Assembly: GCA_030248195.1 (NCBI GenBank)
Contig: JASAND010030600.1
Span: 62,001-126,000 of the forward strand
From: Trissonchulus latispiculum
Lineage: Eukaryota; Nematoda; Enoplea; Enoplida; Ironidae
DNA length: 64,000 nucleotides
Direction of reading: 5' to 3'
In this document: positions 11,500 through 21,012 of the stretch, piece by piece
How the letters are laid out: each line of letters starts with the position of its first letter
How positions within the stretch are numbered: the stretch's first letter is position 1
Translations under genes and position numbers: made by a program
The notes under the pieces: model-generated
Told to the model about the DNA's origin: nothing
The model's database searches: none
What the model saw: the letters and a program-made list of their open reading frames with translations, nothing else

Positions 11500-14297
11500 A
11501 TGGTGGCATTTATTGACATAATTCTATCATTTGTTGGGAAATTTCTGATGAAACAGATTCCAGAAAAAGGATTACAACATTTGGATATGTCTGATTCCGA
11601 GTCGGCAGCAGTGATCTACCAGATGTGTGAGATGGCCAGAGATGACCTGAATAAAATACAAAACATGATCACAAATATTACGGAGTAAGTCGTTCTCAGT
11701 GTACGTCCATAAATCGCCTGCTTTTCTATAAGTAAGCTATAGTAAGTAAGACTTCGCGTAGAACTGACAATTCAGCATTTGAAGCCAGACTTTTCAGTCG
11801 TAGTATATTGAACATATTGCATCAAACATTCAGTGGTTGTTTCATTGAATTAATCTCAAAAGCAGAATGTCAGTAGAACTTGGATTGAATTTTTGTCAAG
11901 AGCGAATGTCATAATGACAGCTTGCATATTTTATTGTCCAAACGGTGTATTTTAATAAGTTTTTAAAATTAAAGTCTTAAGTTTTACGGTTACTGAATAA
12001 TTTCACATCAAAGTTGAGATCTCATGTGTTATGTATGTAAAAATAAGAAATTAAAATAGTTGTTACTTTTTGTTGTTGCGCCAGAGAAATCTCACGAATG
12101 GCAAAATGGATCCGTCCACGCTCTATGGCATATTATTCACTGTGATTTGCAGTAATCAGAATTTTAAACTGGGTCTTCAAAATTTTTTAATGAAGTTTTG
12201 AAGTATTAAAATATCAATTGGAACCAAACTTTAATACTTCAAAAATTGATTACAATTTTTTAAATACCTAATTTAAAATTCCGATTCCTACAAATCACAG
12301 TACAAAACATGAATAATATGATATAAAGCGTGGACGGATCCATTTTGAGACGTGAGACTTCTTTGGCGCAACAACAAAAAGTAACAACTATTTCAATTTC
12401 TTATTTTTACATACATAACACATGGAGATCTCAACTTTGAGATGAAATTACTCAATACCGTAAGACCTACCTACCTTAAAAACTCGTTACAATGCACTGT
12501 TCGGACAATAAAAAATGCGAAAATCAGCGAAATCAGAAAAAGTCGAAAAAATGAATAAAAACTGAACCCCTCCTTAAGTTTTGTAATTGTTTCAGTGCCA
12601 AAGCATCCGGTATGGCAGCGGAATTTCAGAAAGGGTTTCTGATAGTCAGCAACATTTTGCATGAGAAAGCTTTGCCTGATAAGGAATCAGATATTACATC
12701 ACTGGCTCTACAACCAAATATTAGGAGCTTCATCGTAGTCACAGCTGGCGAACAGTGGTCGAATGCTTTGAAACGATTCGAAGAAGCTCATCGATTAGCC
12801 AATCAACTTGTCGACTGCAGAAATCTCTCAGTGGAAACAAGACTACAGTGCTTTGCCGTGGAAATATTTTATGATGCAATCACTAACTTAGACAACGAAG
12901 TCTTACGATCAGATATTATTAAGATGTCTATTAAACGATTCGCAGAACAACCAGATATAAAACGGGTGGTTATTAAGAAAAATTGGAAGCTTTTGGCCGC
13001 CATTCTTCGCGCCCTGATTAAGATCAGGGATACCTTTTTCATTATTCATGATAATGATGATGCTGATGAGTTTTGCCAGTGGCTAAGCTGTTCCCTTTCT
13101 TGGTGGGAAAAGATTAAAGATTTGAAGGTTGCTACAAGCACTAATATGAGTGGGTCGAGAGCTGAGTCGATAGTTTACGGGCTATCACTGGCGTGTCGAG
13201 GAAAGTTTAACGATTTTATGGAGCTGTTCAACACAAACATGTGGCCAGTCCTACAAAGGCTGATTAAAGAAGAACATACGAGCGGTTCTGACACTCTTGT
13301 TAATCTGCGTTTCTGGCATCAATGCACTCTACTACATGTTGCTGCCTTGCACTACTGGGGCGTCTTAGATCGAAACCGGCAGGCGGAACCGCTCGAAGTG
13401 ATGCACTTTCTCGTGCAGCACGGTGCCGATGTCAACGCGCAAAAGACCGAGGGCAGAACAGCTCTACATCTTCTGTGCCTCAGTAAGCTTGACAGACATA
13501 GGCCGAAAGGGGCTCTAATGCTGCTTGACGCAGGCGCTGACGCGTCCATTGTCGATAGAAGCGGTTTCACTCCACTCAATAGCCTTTGCATGTCCATGTC
13601 TATTAATGGTGCTTCGATCTCTAGTAGTTTATTACTAGTAGTCCTGAAGAAGCTAGATGCGACTATTAATATTCCTGCTTCCAACGGCAACACTCCCCTT
13701 CATTACGTATGCTCAAAAGTGGATTTGAGTGGTATCACAATTGTAGTTGCGGCTTTAATATGTCTTGGAGCCGACTGTAGTCACAGGAACAACGCAGGAG
13801 AACTTCCCTTACACTGTCTTTGTAACAAAATGCTAAATAATGAAAGCGTCCACTTAATCCCGGTCCTGCTCTGTCCAGCAGTTGATGTGAATGCTGAAAA
13901 CCATTGCGGAGAATCGTTTCTTCATCTGATTTTTAAGCAAAAGGACAACGCATACACCTTGAGTGCAGCCCAGGTCCTTCTTGCAAAGGGGGCAAATCTT
14001 AATGTCAGGACGAAAGATGGATCAACTCCTTTGCACTATCTCTGCTGCAGAGAACCAAACGAGTTCACGGTCGATATCCTCTCCTTCCTTCTGGAAAAGG
14101 GTGCAGATTCCAATGCACAAACTGAATATGGAAACACTGCTTTGCATTATATCTGCAATTCCTTCAACGAGCCAGAAAGCAGAAATATGATTAAAATAAT
14201 TTTACGGTTCGGTGCGAATCCAAAGATTAAGAATCAGGATGGGGAGTATTGCGAACAAACCATCGAAAATTATGGAATCTTCAGAAATTCGATTTGA
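11500..14297 (+). CDS. Ankyrin-repeat protein with unrecognised helical N-terminal half
   Basis: Two exons are inferred: 11500-11684 (donor GTAAGT) and 12596-14297 (acceptor TTTCAG). The phases agree (185 nt ends phase 2, exon 2 supplies one base), giving about 628 residues. The ATG at 11500 is the first in its frame; an earlier non-spliced 5' exon cannot be excluded. Residues 1-300 are mostly helical, Leu/Ile-rich with a Trp-rich patch (WLSCSLSWWEKIKD), and match no family I know. Residues about 302-617 form roughly eight ankyrin repeats with the usual TPLH and GAD-N motifs (GRTALHLLC, GSTPLHYLC, GNTALHYIC). It is probably an intracellular scaffold or adaptor; there is no signal peptide, SOCS box, kinase or death domain. 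The long open exon and consistent phase argue for a functional gene. Confidence 0.85.
11981..12466. mobile_element. Foldback (MITE-like) element in the ankyrin-gene intron
   Basis: A 486-bp element with long inverted arms. AAGTTGAGATCTC with ATGTGTTATGTATGTAAAAA and GTTGTTACTTTTTGTTGTTG on the left reappear complemented on the right, so the arms span about 160 bp with few mismatches. A smaller internal inverted repeat (GAAGTATTAAA / TTTAATACTTC) lies at about 12200-12240. No ORF. Target duplication is unclear, so the superfamily is open. It lies wholly in the intron. Confidence 0.75.
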
Positions 14298-14531
14298 AAT
14301 TAGAAGATCAAATGCGTTTTTCTGAAAACGACTGTGCGGATTAGTAAAAACTGACTTCTTTTTTATACAATTAGAATTCGTGCAATAACATAGGACGACT
14401 ATTGTTACGATGCTCATGATTAAATTTGAATTTCCGTTGTTTCCTCTGCCGCTGTAATAACGTCTCTGGAAAGCAAACAAGATCACTTTTCTATGGGTTT
14501 AAATTGTCCTAGTTCTAGTACTAGTTCCAAG

Positions 14532-15711
14532 TTAAGGGGGCGAGTCGCGATTTTTCGACCATCTCAGATTTTTCTCATTTTTACATATTTTGTAGTCCTC
14601 ATGAGTCAGCAAAACAAGACAAGTGCATTTGTTGCAAAACTGTTGTTATCATTCACAATAGCCCTCCAAAGATGACCCCGACATGTGTTAAACATAGGAA
14701 AATGTTACATAGGAAAATTTTTCTGCTACCAAAGGTTTGAGCGCTGTGTATGAGCAAATCGGCTACAACTTGTCAACCTAATTTGGAAAAGGTAAAATGC
14801 TAATATCTATACGAGGTTATATCATGTAGGGCCGCTGATTTTCTACGCATTTGTAAACTTCAGGGAAGTCGGTTTTTGCTCAAAATTGCTTTACAAATGT
14901 GTAAGTCATTGAACATTTTGTCCTGTCCGGAACTAACCCTTTGGTGTAGAAACTTCGCGTTAGATGTTAGCACAGTATATTGGTAGTGATTTATTTTTCA
15001 TATAACTACTCCCTATCAGGGCTTTTCAGTAGTTCACAGTTTTGGTAGCAGGAATTTCATTTATCCTCAAAAATCATCATTTTTCGAAATTTTCGTATTT
15101 GATGCTTTATAAGTCAGCCTTAACTTAAGCATGATGCCAGCATGCATATAAAGTTTCATGCCAATAGCTTGTGTTTTGCGTTGGCTACATATTACAACAG
15201 CTTGCGAACAGAAAATATTAAATTTTCAATTTTTTCAAATATAGCCACATTTATATCAAATTGAAGCTCACGATGCCCTGAGCATTTTATCTTCTTACAC
15301 CAAGTCTTTGCAAGGCAGTATGTGAAATTTGGAGCAGTTAAAGTTTGAAGTGAATAACAGTCGGAATGAGCTTGACCACATCGTTCAAACTCTGTCTCTC
15401 TCTCTCATTCCTTGGCTTGTCATTGTAATTTATACAGTGATAAATACCTCCAGTTAAAGGGTTTAAATTGGTGTGTTTGTCATGCCGTTGTCTTTTGCCA
15501 TCCTGTGTGTACACGACTTCTTAGCCCTCAGCGATGGATACTGGTGTAAGTATTAAATTGTAAGGATTTAAACTGCAATATCTCTTAACTGGGTTGACCC
15601 TGGAACCTGAAAATTTGTCTTGTTTTTGGGGACATATGGGGGTATATTATACCTGAAACTGAGCGAAATCGGTAACTATAAAATTTGGTACCCGGCGACC
15701 CTCCGCCTTAA
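14532..15711. mobile_element. TTAA-flanked element, older copy
   Basis: It starts TTAAGGGGGCGAGTCGC and ends with the complement of TTAAGGCGGAGGGTCGC, 14 of 17 matching, with TTAA at both termini. It is about 1.18 kb, AT-rich, with no transposase. Its right half (about 15225-15711) occurs again in reverse at 36905-37370, which supports a mobile family. Confidence 0.6.
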
Positions 15712-16017
15712 CGGCATTTGTGTAAGCTGCTATTGTAGGGAGGAGAGCAGCGACACTGTATCTCTAAAATGTTTACACTCTGCTGCAGGTTGACATCACT
15801 TTTAAGTTTTAAAGATTTGACTGGGCCGCGCAGTACTCTTGTTAGTCAATAAGAGTAACAAGTTACAAGTGCACTGAGTTATGATGTTGGTGAAATTAGG
15901 GCTAATCTAGGGGTGGCTGTTATTATTTCCCGTCGTTATTGCTCAACGCTGAGAAACCTTAGAATCCTTCAAATCAAACGCAGCTAATTTTGAGCTACTA
16001 CAGCTTTGAATTTTAAA

Positions 16018-16260
16018 AGTTGACGGATGGCAAAAACCTTCGCCATAGTAGACCGAATGCCGGTTCTAAATCACTGGGATTTGGCGCCCCGAAGTCCAGA
16101 TTGCCTATCAAGGAATACTAATTACACGTGGGGCATTTACCAAATGAAGAGCATCTTAATCTTCAGACGAAGGACAAAGTACAGTAAGTGTTTGCTAACA
16201 TATAAATAAGCACTGTGTGGCTGCTGCATAAAATAGTATGGGTTTCACCAAAACCTCACA
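16018..16260 (+). repeat. Dispersed repeat family, copy 1
   Basis: It shares the opening block AAAACCTTCGCCATA with the copies at 17091 and 19215, and then CGAAG, CTAACATATA and GCTGCATAAA blocks that lead to GGTTTCAC at the end. Non-coding; the 60-codon frame across it is not conserved between copies. Confidence 0.55.
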
Positions 16261-17090
16261 AACAAAAAGGACATGTGACAACCGTCACAATCTTTGTGAA
16301 GAAACCAAAAATGCTGTGATCTGGACGCTATCATTAGTGAGCGCCATTCAATTAATTCATTGGTTCATTAAAATCGATTCATTAATCGATTTCTTAATAC
16401 TAGAGAACTGAATCAAGTAAAGTTCACTTCTAATGTAAAAACCAATCCGTAAATTGAAAAACAAGATTATGGAATTTTTAGGTCTTGCGCACCTAATCTT
16501 TTTAATATCTGGTGTTCGTCATTAACGTTAGCCCTTTCCCTTTTACATTTTTTGTTTCGCATTTTTCGCAGTTTGCAAAGTTTAAGCAAGTTTAGCTCTT
16601 AATCAGTTATTTGTTTACTGTTGATTTATACAATTTTAGGCAATGGAAAGGAAAGACAAGTCGTTTACAGAAAAATTTAGTTTCCTCGAAATTAAGAAAA
16701 CTAAACAAGTCGGCCCCTAAAAGGAGCATCATCCCGACGTTGACTTTAGCAAACTGTCTACTGCAGCCTGCTTTGTATTGGGTGCCTTCACCTTTTGCGC
16801 TTGTGAAATAGCTTAGTTCAAATTTGTGTGCTGTAACCCTTGTGCCTCCATCCGAGTTGTGAGGCACGATGTGCACTGTGCTTCACAACTGCATTTGTGA
16901 AGCACGCTGTACCGTGCTTCACAACTACAGTTGTAGGTAACATGGCTCAGTGTAACCGAACCATGCTACAACCGCGTGCGTACAATTGAAATGCACGCCA
17001 CACCGTAAATATTAAATATTAAATGGTAAATATTAAATACATACCTACTGTACTATAAATACCTACTATCAATTTCATTATAACGTTTAT

Positions 17091-17930
17091 CTACAGAAAA
17101 CCTGCGCCATAATGGACCAAGTGCTGAATCCAACTTTCCAAGTTGCGCCCATCCCTTTTTACCCTACACTCATGTCGTATCTTCTGGCTTGTGTCACAGA
17201 TTGACACATTCTCTGGTATAATACTATCAGTTGGTAGTTTGGTAGTATAACATAATATAGTACCAGTACCTGGTGTCGGGTATGAAACCCTGGTGCTAGT
17301 TTCATGATGACAGACCGTACGATTGCAAGTTGTTGTAGGTGTGCGATGTCCGATTGTCAAGTAAAGTTAAATTGTATGAAATATCGAATTAGGTTAGCAC
17401 CAGGGCTCGCTCCGTAATTTAAAGAAAATCCTATACAAGCGTATACATTTATTATGATTATCATATAAAACAGCAACCAACTCAAAAACCAAACGTTAGT
17501 CACGAAATAGAACCAACTCTAGCTCTCACGTAAAAATGGTAGAAATGAGCCTACTATGGGACCGGCCTTCCCATTTCACAGAACAACCCCCACTGCTTGT
17601 GCTCCGCCATCTTGAACTAGTTCACGTATATGAGTCATACTTAAGCCACAAAAATAGCTAATGATAATTTTTATCTTGATTGTTCATGAAACATTCCGTT
17701 TTAGCTTCAAACTCATCTACCGTATACTTAGGCTTAGCACACTGCTATTTCCTATATTCTACACTGGTTATAGTTACTGGTTGTCAGTAATTCTCCATGA
17801 TAGACAATAAAACAATACCCTTTAGTCCACAGACGAAGGCCAGGATAGACTAGAGAGTTGGCTAACGTAGGTCTGGTAAGGACTGCAGCATCAGTCCTAT
17901 GGGTTTCACTTCTAAACTACTACGTGGGTG
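17091..17930 (+). repeat. Dispersed repeat family, copy 2, expanded
   Basis: It opens with AAAACCTGCGCCATAATGGA and closes with AGACGAAGGC, GCTAACGTAGG, CTGCAGCATCA and GGGTTTCACT, as in the other copies. It is about 840 bp against 240-290 bp, so extra sequence lies in the middle. Non-coding. Confidence 0.55.
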
Positions 17931-18119
17931 TTGGGCCGGATCAACTCTAATGTAATTTTGTGATAGCACTAGAATTACAGAGCTAAACCTTAGGTCATTT
18001 TACAACAAAATTTAACAGTTTGTAATACAATTTAGCGTTTCCACGTGGAAGCTTTTGAAATAATATTGTTAACAAAATTCTGAAAATTTGAAATGGCAGG
18101 GCCGGGTTGGGCCGAAAAA
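17931..18119. other. Spacer with no recognisable gene
   Basis: AT-rich sequence with no coding signal between the dispersed repeat and the CCGGGTCA array. Confidence 0.25.
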
Positions 18120-19047
18120 TTTTGACAACGGGCCAGTGATGGAACCGGGTCACTTATGCTTGACCCGGTGACCCGGTGACCCGGTTGAGCCCTGACCCGG
18201 TGACCCGGTGACCCGGTTTTCCAGAAAATTCGAAATCTTGCAAAAAAATTTTCGATTTTGCTTAAGAACGCTAAATTTTTGGCGTCCATGTTCCATAACC
18301 ACTTTGAAAAGAAAAACTATGACATGTATTTTGCTCTAGGTTTTCTTGAAATGCGTTTAATAGTATAGCTGCAGCATTTTCTAATTTTATGCAGAAATTA
18401 GTTGCAAAACCAATAATTTATACGTCTGCAAAATTTTGCAAGGTCTAATATGAGTGCTTGTCCAAAAATACGGAGTACTTTAAAAATTAGGTTTTCGTTA
18501 CGTAGTGAGTTAAATTAAATTAAATTGTTCACTTACCTTCACCGTTTACCTTGGTCGCAAAAAATAAACTGCAAGCCACTAAATAGAGTTATGCAATAAT
18601 CATGGATCTTATAAAGCTAAAACTAAAAAGCTAAACAATAATTTGCCAGAGACTGACAGATTCAAATAACCTCAAGCTGCAAAAATGCTCAAGACTAAAA
18701 TATAGAAAAAATTATTAATATTGGACATCGAACAAAAATTTAACCTAAAATTTCAGCTTCGTAAGCCAACAATTTCTAAAATTTGAGGTAAATTCAGAAA
18801 ACCGGGTCAAGACCGGGTCGAAGCTCTTGACCCGGTGACCCGGTGACCCGGTCCAAAAAGTGACCCGAACTGACCCGGTGACCCGGTGACCCGGTCCAAA
18901 AAGTGACCCGAACTGACCCGGTGACCCGGTGACCCGGTTCCATCGCTGCAACGGGCCGCGATGGGCAGGGCCGAGAAAATTTTCGGACTCGGTGGGACGG
19001 GCCGGATTGAAAAAATCCGGCCAGTGCTCACCTCTACTCAGGGTAGT
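18120..19047. repeat. CCGGGTCA short-repeat arrays in a probable hAT remnant
   Basis: Arrays of the 8-bp unit GACCCGGT lie at about 18165-18225 and 18825-18945, separated by AT-rich DNA. The right side ends in GGCCAGTGCTCACCTCTA, whose complement TAGAGGTGAGCA looks like a hAT terminus, and a similar GGGCCAGTGATGG stretch sits on the left. I could not define a left end or target duplication. Translated 105- and 85-codon frames here are artefacts of the repeat. Confidence 0.5.
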
Positions 19048-19214
19048 GGACAACTTGCCCATATCAAATGTCAGCTTATTTGGTCAACTTTTGGGGAACC
19101 TGAGATGTTAATCTCTAATGCATCCTTTTTGCCAGCGTTGATTTTTGGAACGAGCACGTCTTGTTCTTCTACTTCTATCTACTTCTACTTCTACTTCTAA
19201 TTCTACTAGAAGGG

Positions 19215-19503
19215 TAGCAAAAAAACCTTCGCCATAAATGGTCCAGGTGCTAATTCCAACTCGCCAGTCGAGTCGGCGCCCATGAATAGCTAATAGCCCT
19301 TCTCAAATATCTTCTGACATATATTATATCATCTCAAATTATTCTCCCGATTAGTAATGGAGCGTTGACATAAACCAAATATATACGGGCATTTACAAAG
19401 AGCACCTTAAACCGCAGACGAAGGCAATCTTACATAAGTGTTCGCTAACGTATTTATAGGCTGTGTAGAGCTGCAGCATCAAACGTACAGGTTTCACTCT
19501 CAT
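19215..19503 (+). repeat. Dispersed repeat family, copy 3
   Basis: It starts AAAAACCTTCGCCATAAATG and ends GCTGCAGCATCAAACG then GGTTTCACTC. It lies just left of the Ginger element. Non-coding. Confidence 0.6.
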
Positions 19504-19597
19504 GTAATCGCTTCGTCATTAAAAATGTTCAATGCTGTGACGATTTAAAAAATATGAAAACAGACCTGTCTGATAACAGGCGAAACAGGATTATATA

Positions 19598-21008
19598 TGT
19601 CGAAGCCAAATAGACAAATGTGCCAGATAGCTATCTGGCATAAAATTCTTGCCAGATAGCTATCTGGCATGCCAGATAGCAAAATAAGATTGAAACGTCT
19701 TTATTTGACTATCTGGCGTGCCAGATAGTTATCTGGCGTAAGTTTCAAGGCATTTGTCTATCTGGCTCTGGCATAGAGTCAAGTTGCCAGATAGACAAAT
19801 GCCTTCAAATTATGCCAGATAGCAAAATGTAAACAGAAAAGGACAATGATGGCAATTAAGTGTCAGAAATGAAAAATTGTTATTTAATGAGAACATGATT
19901 CCAATGTGCGAAACACTACAGTCTGCAGCGTCTGTGGCAGAGCAAGAAATTTGTACTGTTTGTGAAAATACCAGCTCTGAACAGCTAAAAAGGTGCAGTC
20001 ACTGTGATCTGCCCTGCCATGAGCAGTGCTTGCAGCATAGCTCTATAGGCGATCCAATATGCTACTACTGCTATCGCGAACGTCAGATCCACGAAGAACA
20101 GGTCAGCGGACATGCTGGCATGGTAAAACAAGCGCAACACATGCTTTCTGTCAGCGAAAAAAACTTGCCAGTTCTCAGTCAGGGTAAAGCTGTGCTAATT
20201 CCTGTCAGCAAGGTTGACCGGGGACCATTGGATCAAAGAAACCTGTTGGGTGTGATTATTGAAGAAAGAAACGGAGTGTTTTTAGTTGGGACTACTTCCG
20301 GGGTAATAAAGAATTGGTTCACTAGAGCCGACCTGCTTGAAGCAGGGCATACTAATTTATCAATTGAAGACGTCAATCAAAACCGGGAAATTAGCATTCG
20401 TGAGGCTGTGCGGGACCAATCCGTTGCGGGCGGCCAAGGTTATACCCGCTGCAACTGTAGACCTGGGGTGAAACAATGTAAGACATTTCAGTGCAAATGC
20501 AAGAAAAATCGTATGGGTTGCACAAATCACTGTCATGCCGGCTCCACCTGTTCCAACAAGTGACTTTTTCCTAAGAAAGTGACTTTGACTTAAGAAATTA
20601 TCTAAAAATTCATCAAATAAACTCATCAGAACTTGTGTAATCCAGAAATAAATAAATTCATCTTTAGTTAGAAAGTTAATTCAAAGCTTGACACTTTACA
20701 GTACACATTGGAATCATGTTCTCATTAAATAACAATTTTTCATTTCTGACACTTAATTGCCATCATTGTCCTTTTCTGTTTACATTTTGCTATCTGGCAT
20801 AATTTGAAGGCATTTGTCTATCTGGCAACTTGACTCTATGCCAGATAGACAAATGCCTTGAAACTTACGCCAGATAACTATCTGGCACGCCAGATAGTCA
20901 AATAAAGACGTTTCAATCTTATTTTGCTATCTGGCATGCCAGATAGCTATCTGGCAAGAATTTTATGCCCGATAGCTATCTGGCACATTTGTCTATTTGG
21001 CTTCGACA
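19598..21008 (+). mobile_element. Ginger-type DNA transposon, internally shortened (1411 bp)
   Basis: The terminal inverted repeats are about 311 bp (19598-19908) and 305 bp (20704-21008). They begin TGTCGAAGCC and end GGCTTCGACA. TATA flanks both sides (19594-19597 and 21009-21012). TGT...ACA termini, long inverted repeats and 4-bp target duplications are the published hallmarks of Ginger transposons, and the encoded protein is of the KRBA2-like integrase type found in them. The arms hold about ten copies each of CCAGATAG or its complement, often as CCAGATAGCTATCTGG palindromes. No integrase core (DDE) is present, so the element could move only if supplied in trans. Confidence 0.85.
19895..20563 (+). 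CDS. PHD finger plus KRBA2-like C-terminal region (Ginger-derived)
   Basis: An intact 222-residue ORF. The ATG at 19895 is chosen because the frame upstream has only a TTG; the start codon lies inside the left inverted repeat. A C4HC3 PHD-type finger uses C20, C23, C34, C37, H42, C45, C56 and C59. Residues 98-175 (VLIPVSKVDRG, RNLLGVIIEERNG) match the region that follows the integrase in KRBA2-like proteins. Residues 186-219 form the terminal Cys cluster (CNC, CKCKKNRMGC). The rve integrase core that would normally accompany these parts is missing. AATAAA signals lie at 20616 and 20647. It could bind the element ends or chromatin and act as a regulator; this is inference. No stop or frameshift interrupts it. 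Confidence 0.8.
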   Translation: MIPMCETLQSAASVAEQEICTVCENTSSEQLKRCSHCDLPCHEQCLQHSSIGDPICYYCYRERQIHEEQVSGHAGMVKQAQHMLSVSEKNLPVLSQGKAVLIPVSKVDRGPLDQRNLLGVIIEERNGVFLVGTTSGVIKNWFTRADLLEAGHTNLSIEDVNQNREISIREAVRDQSVAGGQGYTRCNCRPGVKQCKTFQCKCKKNRMGCTNHCHAGSTCSNK

Positions 21009-21012
21009 TATA

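Noticed and set aside
13352..13693. 113-codon minus-strand ORF
   Set aside because: Antisense shadow of the ankyrin exon.
18745..19062. Minus-strand ORF with repeated GHRVTGSPG motif
   Set aside because: Produced by translating the 8-bp CCGGGTCA array; no start context or family features.
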